Part shown: piece by piece, positions 57,077 through 64,000 of the stretch
How the letters are laid out: every line of letters begins with the position of its first letter
Numbering within the stretch: position 1 is the first letter of the stretch
Origin: JACXTP01 sp963827905
GTDB taxonomy: Archaea; Thermoplasmatota; Thermoplasmata; Methanomassiliicoccales; UBA472
Assembly: GCA_963827905.1 (NCBI GenBank)
Contig: CAWHCB010000008.1
Span: 1 to 64,000 of the forward strand
Length of the DNA stretch: 64,000 bases
Direction: 5' to 3'
Program-made: the position numbers and the translations under genes
Notes under the pieces: model-generated
The model's input: only the letters and a program-made list of their open reading frames with translations
Database searches by the model: none
Told to the model about the DNA's origin: nothing

Positions 57077-57612
57077 CGGCCTCCCTCCTGGTTCCGGATA
57101 TAATCCAGGGCCTCGATCGGCGATGCGGTTGTGAGGTCCGCCTCGACCTTCCGGCACAGTTGGGCGTCGAATCGGAACGGTGCGCCTCCAGCGATAATCA
57201 CCACATCCAATCCGTTGGCGTCCAGCAGCTCTCGCACGTTCTTGATCAAAAGGGCGGAGCGGAGCATCAGGGTGGATATCAATAGGTAGCGGACGCGGTC
57301 CCTTTCAACCGCACTGACCAGCTCTTCCACCGTGGTCCTACCGTAATCGATCACGTCATATCCGGCCGATTGCAGGGTCATCTTGACCACCTTGAGGCCT
57401 AGGAAATGGTGGTCTTCCAGGACAGATATAGCGAGGACCGGTTCTTTCCTTCGCACCACATCGCTCACTCCGATGATCTCCTCCACCAGCTCATCAGCGA
57501 GCTTGGTGCCCATATAGACCTGGGACAGCGATACCTCCCCGCGCTCCCATTTCATTCCGATGGTGTCCAGGACAGGGGCGACCAATCGGTCTATCCGGTC
57601 CAGCGGAGGCAT
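57073..57612 (-). CDS. Corrinoid (B12-binding) methyltransferase protein
   Basis: Carries a cobamide methyl carrier. DHHFLG fits the D-x-H-x-x-G motif whose histidine ligates cobalt, followed by VVKMTLQSAGYDVIDYGRTT, LISTLML and VVIIAGGAPF of the Rossmann-like fold. The helical cap (WERGEVSLSQVYMGTKLADEL) is present. From ATG 57612 the protein has 179 residues, but homologous-looking sequence (DDLIKIREEIEKGLLANDRS) stays open for about 33 codons upstream with no ATG, GTG or TTG. The true start may be non-standard or hidden by an indel. Confidence 0.9.
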   Translation of the reverse strand: MPPLDRIDRLVAPVLDTIGMKWERGEVSLSQVYMGTKLADELVEEIIGVSDVVRRKEPVLAISVLEDHHFLGLKVVKMTLQSAGYDVIDYGRTTVEELVSAVERDRVRYLLISTLMLRSALLIKNVRELLDANGLDVVIIAGGAPFRFDAQLCRKVEADLTTASPIEALDYIRNQEGGR

Positions 57613-57789
57613 GTCACGGAACTCGAAAACCAGGATCTCCCTTACGCAAGATCTGTCATTGGCGAGGAGACCTTTCTCTATCTCTTCCCTGATTTTTATA
57701 AGGTCGTCCGCGTCCGCCCCCTCCCAAAGATGATGTGTCCTAATCGATGGGATTAATAAATAAAATATGGGAAAGGGATGGAAATGGTT

Positions 57790-58410
57790 TTAATGGTTCA
57801 GAATGTCGTCGAACCGCTTCTGGGCCGTGCCCCAGTCCACATGGTTCCAGAATGCCTCTATGTACTTAGGCCGGAGGTTGCGGTAATCGACATAGTAGGC
57901 GTGCTCCCATACATCCAGGACCAAAAGAGGCTTGAAGCCAGGCATGGCATTGACATTGTGCTTCTCCACCTGCATGATCATGGGCCTATCGATGGTGCGA
58001 CAATAGGTGAGCACCGCCCATCCGGACCCCTCGGCGCTGCTGGCCACCTGGGTGAACTCCTTCTTGAATCGTTCGAAAGACCCGAACTCATGGGCTATGG
58101 TGTCCCCGAGCTTTCCGCCCGGCGAATCCCCGCCCTTACCGACAGGGGCCAAGTTCTCCCAGAAACGATTATGCAGGATGAAACCGCCCACGTTGAAGGA
58201 TAGCTCCTTCATGATCGCCTTCTGGTCTGCGTCAGTTCCCTCCTTTCGGGCCTTCTCCAATTTATCCAAGGCGGCATTGGCGCCCGTGGCATAAGCGGCA
58301 TGGTGCTTGGTGTGGTGCAGTGTCAGCTGCTCCTCTGACATGAAGGGTTCGAGGTCCTTATACCCAAAGCGCAAGGCGGGCAGTTGATAGGTCTTCTTGG
58401 TGACTTCCAT
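57790..58410 (-). CDS. sod: Superoxide dismutase, Fe/Mn type
   Basis: 206-residue enzyme that dismutates superoxide. Metal ligands are His in LHHTKHHAAY, His in GGFILHNRFWENL, and Asp and His in LVLDVWEHAYYVDYRN. TAGGAGGACAATCC precedes ATG. A free gene. It fits, with Rieske proteins and hemerythrin, an archaeon that meets oxygen at times. Confidence 0.97.
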   Translation of the reverse strand: MEVTKKTYQLPALRFGYKDLEPFMSEEQLTLHHTKHHAAYATGANAALDKLEKARKEGTDADQKAIMKELSFNVGGFILHNRFWENLAPVGKGGDSPGGKLGDTIAHEFGSFERFKKEFTQVASSAEGSGWAVLTYCRTIDRPMIMQVEKHNVNAMPGFKPLLVLDVWEHAYYVDYRNLRPKYIEAFWNHVDWGTAQKRFDDILNH

Positions 58411-58502
58411 GGATTGTCCTCCTAATGTGAACGATTCTCAAGTCGTGCGTCCGTTATTTCAGCTTTTTCGTGGTCAAGGAGCGTAACGAGGGTATAATGA
58501 GG

Positions 58503-59396
58503 TCAGCTCTTCCCATAAAGGAAAGGTGCGACCTGCTCCACGGCCCCCTTTGAAACGTCATCCACCGGTACCAGCTCGATGCTTTGTGCGTTTGGCACCC
58601 CAAGTCCGAGCTCGGCTGCCCTTCGGATCTGGTCCTGCTCGAATATCCCCTTATCTTGGATCTGTTTGGTCGTCCCATGCATCTTCAGCAAAGCCACCCC
58701 GGTGGCGTCCAGGGCAACTCGGTCGCTGGAGGCGAGGCTCAGACCGGCCTTCCACTCACTTCCGGTCATAGGTCCTCCACGGAAGAAGGCCACCACGCCG
58801 TCCAAGATGATCAGGCGCGGTTTATAGGCCAGGTTGATCTCGGAGATCATCTCCCTCATGTGGATGAAGGATGCGTGCAGCTCCGCCATGTTATGACGGT
58901 GGACGCATCCTGTGGCCAGTTTCAACGCCATGGTGAAATGGCCACCGAACTGATGGGTCTTGATACAACCCAGACCGATGACGACGTCCGCTTCGATCAC
59001 CGGCCTTGCGAAATGGAAACCGTTGCGCCAATGAATGCCCGGCGATTCGATCTTCACGAAATCGCTGTTTTGCAGTTCATCGAATACCATTGGAACAAAG
59101 CCCATCTGCCTGGACATAGCGAAAATGCCCTTGTCATCGAAAACCTTCCTTGTGTCCGATGGCCCGCTCCTATCCCCCACTATGACCTTGGCCGGGGAGA
59201 GGTCGAATACGGAGCCCAACACCGTACGCAATGTCGTGATGTCCGTGGAGCCAGGGGCCGGGTCGGCGGTGTTGAGGTTCGGTTTGATCATGACGGTCTT
59301 ACCTGCCATGCTGCCCAGGTCCGCCGCTGCCATTAGGGCCTTGGCCGCCCCCTCCCTATCGGTGTTGCCACAAACGAATACAAACGACTTGGACAT
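58503..59396 (-). CDS. DUF362 family protein
   Basis: 297-residue member of DUF362, a poorly known family related to iron-sulfur proteins. KTVMIKPNLNTADPAPGSTDITTLR, VIVGDRSGPSDTRKVF, VIGLGCIKTHQFGGHFTMALKLATGCVHRHNMAELH and ILDGVVAFFRGGP are the conserved blocks. No ferredoxin domain is attached. ATG 59396 is chosen because GGATGAGA precedes it and conserved sequence begins at once. Confidence 0.9.
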   Translation of the reverse strand: MSKSFVFVCGNTDREGAAKALMAAADLGSMAGKTVMIKPNLNTADPAPGSTDITTLRTVLGSVFDLSPAKVIVGDRSGPSDTRKVFDDKGIFAMSRQMGFVPMVFDELQNSDFVKIESPGIHWRNGFHFARPVIEADVVIGLGCIKTHQFGGHFTMALKLATGCVHRHNMAELHASFIHMREMISEINLAYKPRLIILDGVVAFFRGGPMTGSEWKAGLSLASSDRVALDATGVALLKMHGTTKQIQDKGIFEQDQIRRAAELGLGVPNAQSIELVPVDDVSKGAVEQVAPFLYGKS

Positions 59397-59490
59397 ACTC
59401 TCATCCAAAAAGGGGAGAGGCGGCCTCATCTATCTTTCCCTTCGAGGCTATATATCGACGGAAGGAGATACCGACGGTGAGGGATGAAGC

Positions 59491-59877
59491 ATGGCGAGCA
59501 AGAGGGAGACCGCCGCGGCCAAGTATTTCAACTGCTCCGAGAGCGAGAGAGCGGTCTTCGAGTCGGGCATCAAACTAGGTACAATATACCATCAGTTCGT
59601 GGGGACGCCGCTCTCCTCCTCCAACGTCGAAAGCTTGGAGAAGGCCATCGAAGAGGGGGTGCGGGTGCAACCGTTCGTGAAGGATGTGGAGGTCCATATC
59701 AAACGCAAGGTGCTACGCGGCAAGAAGGACGAGTACGATTACCAGACGCTAACAGGGCCTATGTTGGAGGTTCGCCTCACCATAGAGATCGAGGGAGTGG
59801 TTGTGGTCTCTGGCATGCGATATATCGACGAGCTGCACTATCCACTGATGTTCGTGAGCTCGATCACACAAAAATGA
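59491..59877 (+). CDS. mptD: Dihydroneopterin aldolase, archaeal MptD type
   Basis: 128-residue protein of the archaeal MptD family (DUF372), which cleaves 7,8-dihydroneopterin in tetrahydromethanopterin synthesis. FNCSESERAVFESGIKLGTIYHQFVGTPLS is the characteristic N-terminal block, and GMRYIDELHYPLMFVSSI the C-terminal one. Its presence suggests an H4MPT-type C1 carrier. GGTGAGGGATGAAGC precedes the ATG. Confidence 0.88.
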   Translation: MASKRETAAAKYFNCSESERAVFESGIKLGTIYHQFVGTPLSSSNVESLEKAIEEGVRVQPFVKDVEVHIKRKVLRGKKDEYDYQTLTGPMLEVRLTIEIEGVVVVSGMRYIDELHYPLMFVSSITQK

Positions 59878-59985
59878 TCATCGAAGCATCGATTTTTTAA
59901 TAAATCTCACCAAATTTTATTAAATCAGTAAGGCCATTACGGTGCCATCTCCCGGATCTTCCTTGGGTCCGGGCCGGTGAAGCAG

Positions 59986-60528
59986 ATGAACAACATCAAG
60001 ATCGGCATAACCGGTCTCCCCCAATCTGGGAAGACCCAGACCTTGACTAAGGTCATAGAGATGCTCGAGGCGGAGGGCCTCAAGGTCGGGGGAATGATCA
60101 CCGAGGCCATCGTGGAGGACAACCGCCGCACCGGTTTCTACGTAATGGATTGGAGGACGAAGGAGAGAGGGGTTCTCGCCTCCCTGGACATCAAGAGCAA
60201 GTTCAGCGTGGGCAAGTTCGGCATCGACCTCACAGTGCTCGAGGAAGTGGGCGTTAACGCCTTGATGAAGGCCTGCGAGGAGTCGGACGTCATCGTCATC
60301 GATGAGGTGGGCAAGATCGAGGTGGAGAGCGACAAGTTCGTAAACGCCGTCAAGTTCGCCTTGGATGTGGAGAAGCCCATCCTATTGACGCTCCATAAGA
60401 AGTCCCGCAACCCGCTTCTCCAGGATATCAGAAGAAGGGACGATGTGCGTATCCTCGAGGTCACCCCCATCAACCGCAACCTTTTACCATATAAGATCAT
60501 GAAGCTCATGAAAGGCGAGCTCCTTTGA
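59986..60528 (+). CDS. THEP1-type nucleoside-triphosphatase
   Basis: 180-residue P-loop NTPase. Walker A is GLPQSGKTQT, Walker B is DVIVIDEVGKIEV, and ILLTLHKKSRNPLLQDI follows. GGTGA lies 5 bases before ATG 59986. Family members hydrolyse NTPs or phosphorylate unknown RNA ends. The stop overlaps the TTG start of trm1, so the two are translated together. Confidence 0.93.
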   Translation: MNNIKIGITGLPQSGKTQTLTKVIEMLEAEGLKVGGMITEAIVEDNRRTGFYVMDWRTKERGVLASLDIKSKFSVGKFGIDLTVLEEVGVNALMKACEESDVIVIDEVGKIEVESDKFVNAVKFALDVEKPILLTLHKKSRNPLLQDIRRRDDVRILEVTPINRNLLPYKIMKLMKGELL

Positions 60529-61634
60529 GCGAAGAGATCGAGCTGGACGAGGTGATGGAGGGAGGGACCCGCCTCATTGTGCCCCGCTCCCGCACCGAAA
60601 AAGGTCCGGGGGCCATCAAAGGGAGCGTGTTCTACAACCGGCAGATGTCCTTCAACCGGGACGTCTCTGTGATGTTCTTCTCCAGCCCCAAGGTCAGGGT
60701 CAGGACCGCTCTGGACGCCATGTCGGCCACTGGGGCCCGGGCGGTGCGGATCATGAACGAGGCCAGGCCCGAGACCGAGTTCCACGTGAATGATTGGGAC
60801 GCGAGGGCTGCCGAGGTCATCGAACGCAACCTAGCCCTGAACGGCATAGATAAGGGCAGGGCCAGGAACGAGGACCTGCGTTGCCTTCTGGCCAATGAGA
60901 CGTTCGATTACATAGATCTCGACCCGTTCGGCACACCGGTACCTTACCTCCACGCTGCCTTCCATGGTCTGCGACGGAACGGCATACTGGCGATCACCGC
61001 GACTGACACCGCGCCTCTGGCCGGCACCCACGCCAAGAAATGCGTGCGCCGTTACCAGGCTCGGCCTTGCCGATGTGTCTTCGGCCACGAGGTGGGGCTG
61101 CGCATCTTGATCGGCTATGTGGCCCGCCAGGCGGCCATGTTCGACCGTGGTACCGTGCCTCTGCTGTGCTTCTATGCGGACCACTACTTCCGCCTCTACC
61201 TGCGCATGCCGGAAACGGCGGAATCGGCGGATGAGTCCCTCCAGAACCTGGGCTACCTGCATTTCGACAGGGAGAGCCACGAGAGGTCGGTGGCACCCTG
61301 GCCGAAGGATAAGGGGTGGGCCGGTCCGCTCTGGACCGGGGACATCTGTGACAAGGGGCTCCTGGAAAGCATGTCGGCCGGGGAGAACCTGGCGGAGAGG
61401 TCCAGGTGTGAGAAGTACCTCCAGATATGGAGGGAGGAGCTCTCCGTGCCCTACTTCTTCGAGAACAACGAGCTGTCCTCCCACCTGAAACGTTCGCCAG
61501 TGCGATTGGCCTCTCTGATGGAGGAGGTCTCCCACCATGGCAAGGTCTCGCGCACCCACTTCTCGCCGACCGGTTTCAAGACCGACCTCCCCTACGCCGA
61601 TGTGGCGAAGATCTACCTGAGCATGGATGGTTGA
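60525..61634 (+). CDS. trm1: tRNA (guanine26-N2)-dimethyltransferase
   Basis: Trm1 methylates G26 of tRNA twice with SAM. 369 residues. VFYNRQMSFNRDVSVMFF and LDAMSATGARAVRIMNE form the SAM-binding entry; YIDLDPFGTPVPYLHAA and TATDTAPLAGTHAKKCVRRY are catalytic blocks. It starts with TTG overlapping the previous TGA. It ends just before purA. Confidence 0.96.
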   Translation: MSEEIELDEVMEGGTRLIVPRSRTEKGPGAIKGSVFYNRQMSFNRDVSVMFFSSPKVRVRTALDAMSATGARAVRIMNEARPETEFHVNDWDARAAEVIERNLALNGIDKGRARNEDLRCLLANETFDYIDLDPFGTPVPYLHAAFHGLRRNGILAITATDTAPLAGTHAKKCVRRYQARPCRCVFGHEVGLRILIGYVARQAAMFDRGTVPLLCFYADHYFRLYLRMPETAESADESLQNLGYLHFDRESHERSVAPWPKDKGWAGPLWTGDICDKGLLESMSAGENLAERSRCEKYLQIWREELSVPYFFENNELSSHLKRSPVRLASLMEEVSHHGKVSRTHFSPTGFKTDLPYADVAKIYLSMDG

Positions 61635-61683
61635 GGCCAAAACCATTTATCTGAGTCAGGGATTAGGCCAGAACGGTGTGATA

Positions 61684-62982
61684 TTGCCTACCATCGCCGT
61701 CGTTGGTACCCAGTGGGGGGACGAAGGGAAGGGGAAGATAACCGATTACCTTGCTGAGAACGCCGACCTCGTGGTGCGCTACCAAGGCGGCAACAACGCC
61801 GGGCATACCATCAAGATCGGTGCGGAGACCTTCGCCCTGCACCTCCTGCCGTCGGGGATTCTGCGCCCTTGGATCATCAACGTCATTGGCAATGGTGTGG
61901 TGATCGACCCGCATGAGCTGATGAAGGAGATGGACGCGGTCAAGGCCAAGGGCCACTCCATCGAGGGCCTGCGCATCTCTGACCGTGCCAATGTCATCAT
62001 CAGTTACCATCGTCTTCTGGATGGGGCCGAGGAAAGGAACCGGGGGGATAAGGGCGTCGGGACCACCGGTCGAGGCATCGGCCCATGCTATTCAGACAAG
62101 ATCGCTCGTTACGGGATCCGGGTGAGCGACCTTCTGGACGAGGAAAGCCTCCGGGAGAGGCTGGACCTGGTCCACCCCATCAAGGAGAAGCATATCGCTG
62201 TGTTGGGAGGACCGGAGATCGCTCCGAAGGAGGTTTTGTTGAAAGAGCTGTTATCCATGGGCGATATGCTGCGCCCATACATCACGGACACCTCGGTCCT
62301 GGTGAACCAGGCCATTGAGAAGGGCAAGAAGGTCATGTTCGAGGGGGCCCAGGGAACGATGCTCGACATAGACCATGGGACCTATCCATATGTCACGTCG
62401 TCCAACTGCATCGCTGGGGGCATATGCACCGGGGTCGGAGTAGGCCCCAACAAGGTCCAGGAAGTGCTCGGGGTAATGAAGGCCTATACCACCAGAGTGG
62501 GTGCCGGACCTTTCCCGACCGAGCTGTTGGATCAGACCGGGACGGACCTGATGAACAAGGGTGGCGAGTTCGGTGCCACCACCGGGCGCCCCAGGCGTTG
62601 TGGCTGGTTGGACATGGTCATCGTCGAACATGCCGTCCGACTCAATGGACTGACCCAATTGGCGATCACGAAGCTGGACGTGCTGTGCGGGATGAAGAAG
62701 ATCAAGGTGGCCATCGCCTATGACATCGATGGCACGGTGGTGGACCACTTCCCGGCCTCCTTGAGGGCTCTGCAGAGGGCGGAGCCGATCTATGAGGAGC
62801 TTGACGGTTGGGAGGAATGGGACGAAAGGGAGGCGAAGCGGATGATCGAGAGGGGCTTCGAGGCCCTCCCCAAGAACCTCCGGTCCTACGTGAAGTTCAT
62901 CGAGGAGCGCAGCCGAGTGAGGGCCAGCATCATCAGCATCGGTAAGGAGAGGGACAAGACCATAGACCGCCGAAAGGTCTGA
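61684..62982 (+). CDS. purA: Adenylosuccinate synthetase
   Basis: Joins IMP and aspartate with GTP in AMP synthesis. GTQWGDEGKGKITDYLA is the P-loop region with the catalytic Asp, GGNNAGHTI holds the catalytic His, and GTTGRGIGPCYSDK and GATTGRPRRCGW are IMP sites. The open frame goes back to 61627, but TTG 61684 (PTIAVVGTQWG) with GGTGTGAT just before it gives the usual family start; 432 residues. Confidence 0.96.
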   Translation: MPTIAVVGTQWGDEGKGKITDYLAENADLVVRYQGGNNAGHTIKIGAETFALHLLPSGILRPWIINVIGNGVVIDPHELMKEMDAVKAKGHSIEGLRISDRANVIISYHRLLDGAEERNRGDKGVGTTGRGIGPCYSDKIARYGIRVSDLLDEESLRERLDLVHPIKEKHIAVLGGPEIAPKEVLLKELLSMGDMLRPYITDTSVLVNQAIEKGKKVMFEGAQGTMLDIDHGTYPYVTSSNCIAGGICTGVGVGPNKVQEVLGVMKAYTTRVGAGPFPTELLDQTGTDLMNKGGEFGATTGRPRRCGWLDMVIVEHAVRLNGLTQLAITKLDVLCGMKKIKVAIAYDIDGTVVDHFPASLRALQRAEPIYEELDGWEEWDEREAKRMIERGFEALPKNLRSYVKFIEERSRVRASIISIGKERDKTIDRRKV

Positions 62983-63000
62983 ACGTCCGCTAAGAAGAAT

Positions 63001-63019
63001 GGGGTGATGGCCCCTTTTT
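63001..63019 (+). terminator. Terminator after purA
   Basis: GGGG and CCCC around TGATGG, followed at once by TTTTT, 19 bases past the purA stop. Confidence 0.6.
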
Positions 63020-63021
63020 CA

Positions 63022-63105
63022 TCATTTGACCGACTTGATGACCGGGACCTCCAGCCTCTGGGCGGGGGCTATGTCCGCCTTCTTCGAATAGCCAAAATCG
63101 CATTA
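63022..63105 (-). pseudogene. Possible 3' remnant of a lost gene
   Basis: Between two stops, the minus strand reads CDFGYSKKADIAPAQRLEVPVIKSVK and then TGA. Composition is protein-like and the codon use matches neighbours, but there is no start and no upstream homologous sequence before the stop at about 63103. It may be the tail of a deleted gene. Weak evidence. Confidence 0.25.
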
Positions 63106-63206
63106 TTGGAAGGAATTGAATTGCCGATTCCATAATGGTTAAAAACGACCCGAATTCTGATCTTGCACTGTTAAAAAGCTGCTATATCGAGTGGCCCCCT
63201 GACCCC

Positions 63207-63965
63207 TCATTTTAAAATTGGATTGACATAACGTCTCCTGTTCTTAGTGGCCTTCCCGTATTGGATCGCGGTCACCGGACATCGGTTGATACAGCCGAGG
63301 CACAATGTACATCGCTTCGCCACCCATTCAGGCCTTTTATTGGTCATTTTTATAGCACCGCAAGGGCAATTCCGCTCGCATTCACCGCATCCAGTGCATG
63401 TTCCATCTGCATAGAACTTTGCCGTTTTCCGACCGTGCTTGTACAAAGATTGCATGAACGATGTTTTTACCCTATCGCCCAGCGTAGATGAGTAGCAACC
63501 TGTGTCACCCTTCGCGATCATTGATATGATCAGCTTGAGGCTCTCATCCGCATCGGCCAATCCCTTCACCTGTTCCTCAGGCGTGGGCAGCTCGTACCAG
63601 AGCACAGAGTTGTTCGGCATTATCAAAGGAAAGGTACAATTTACGAAATGGTCCCTCTTTTCAAGCATTTTGGCGAACTGCTTGTCCGCTCCCGAGATCA
63701 TCTCACCGCAGGTAATGACGGAGAAGATGTAAGGGGCTTTGGCACATTCCAATTTCATCAGCTGGACGAACTGGTCCACTATTGTCGGTACGCCATAGAA
63801 AAAGACCGGGAACACAAACCCGACCTTTTCCCCTTCGGACAGATGATAGGTGAAATCGCGTTTGCGCATCGCCTCTGTGATGCTGATCACCCTCTCTCCC
63901 AGTTCCCTTCCAAGCGTTTCCGCCGCTGACCATGAGTTGCCAGTCGCTGAAAAATAGAATATCAT
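63207..63965 (-). CDS. EFR1-type flavodoxin/ferredoxin fusion
   Basis: 252-residue protein. An N-terminal flavodoxin-like domain (MIFYFSATGNSWSAAETLG; the SATGNS loop binds FMN phosphate) joins a C-terminal two-cluster ferredoxin: CTGCGECERNCPCGAI and CTLCLGCINRCPVTAI. It would pass electrons between FMN and [4Fe-4S] clusters. The start is 35 bases from the window edge with GGGATC before it. Confidence 0.93.
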   Translation of the reverse strand: MIFYFSATGNSWSAAETLGRELGERVISITEAMRKRDFTYHLSEGEKVGFVFPVFFYGVPTIVDQFVQLMKLECAKAPYIFSVITCGEMISGADKQFAKMLEKRDHFVNCTFPLIMPNNSVLWYELPTPEEQVKGLADADESLKLIISMIAKGDTGCYSSTLGDRVKTSFMQSLYKHGRKTAKFYADGTCTGCGECERNCPCGAIKMTNKRPEWVAKRCTLCLGCINRCPVTAIQYGKATKNRRRYVNPILK

Positions 63966-64000
63966 TAGATCCCTTTTTTCGCTTGTTTCAATTAACTCAT

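Overview
The window is archaeal, probably from a Thermoplasmata-class euryarchaeon; Methanomassiliicoccales or a sister lineage is my best guess. Archaeal markers are the RFC large subunit, the TYW1 wyosine enzyme, the group II chaperonin, archaeal DnaG, NreA, bifunctional FBP aldolase/phosphatase, archaeal triosephosphate isomerase, MptD-type dihydroneopterin aldolase, Trm1, an intron-bearing tRNA-Ser and GGTGAT-type ribosome binding sites. A corrinoid protein beside an MtaA-like protein suggests methylotrophic chemistry. No mcr, mtr or 16S gene is present, so methanogenesis and the exact order are not shown.

Layout. 0-5 kb: tyw1 (partial) and rfcL, a large repeat-rich surface protein, a universal stress protein. 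5.1-13.2 kb: an AT-richer accessory island with a HAD phosphatase, a 2H phosphoesterase, a possible ribbon-helix-helix protein, a DUF2252-proline dehydrogenase pair, an acetate-transporter-like protein, two tandem serine recombinases and an OB-fold protein. 13-20 kb: aldehyde dehydrogenase, a surface protein, thermosome, an ABC-2 export pair. 20-30 kb: a UDG-like protein, radical SAM protein, NreA, a GNAT protein, larB and larE, the TldD/TldE pair, a hemerythrin. 30-37 kb: tRNA-Ser, a ubiquitin-like GG protein, a giant CobQ double fusion, dnaG and a Lon-like AAA+ ATPase, rimI. 37-49 kb: secreted phospholipase-D-like protein, tpiA and fbp, an S66 peptidase, ferredoxin, aspS and a GT-C-type membrane protein, RusA, small regulators and a nuclease-like protein, LysE, then a tight Rieske-glutaredoxin-FTR-Rieske cluster. 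49-64 kb: membrane proteins, nadA, PiT and DUF47, an FMN protein, a corrinoid methyltransferase pair, SOD, DUF362, mptD, THEP1, trm1, purA and an EFR1-type flavodoxin/ferredoxin.

A dominant technical fact is that about 35 single-base frameshifts interrupt otherwise well-conserved genes, including the thermosome, TldD, LarB and both Rieske genes. Most lie between 5 and 49 kb. Each broken gene can be read through by changing frame once or more, so uncorrected sequencing indels are more likely than mass pseudogenisation. I enter each such gene once over its full span: CDS for one frameshift, pseudogene for two or more.

Best candidates for new biology: the Rieske-Grx-FTR-Rieske cluster (48.0-49.4 kb), the MtaA-like protein without the usual zinc cysteines (56-57.6 kb), the tandem CobQ fusion (30.6-33.3 kb), the protease-less zinc-ribbon Lon paralogue (35.3 kb) and the duplicated short serine recombinases (10.8-12.4 kb).
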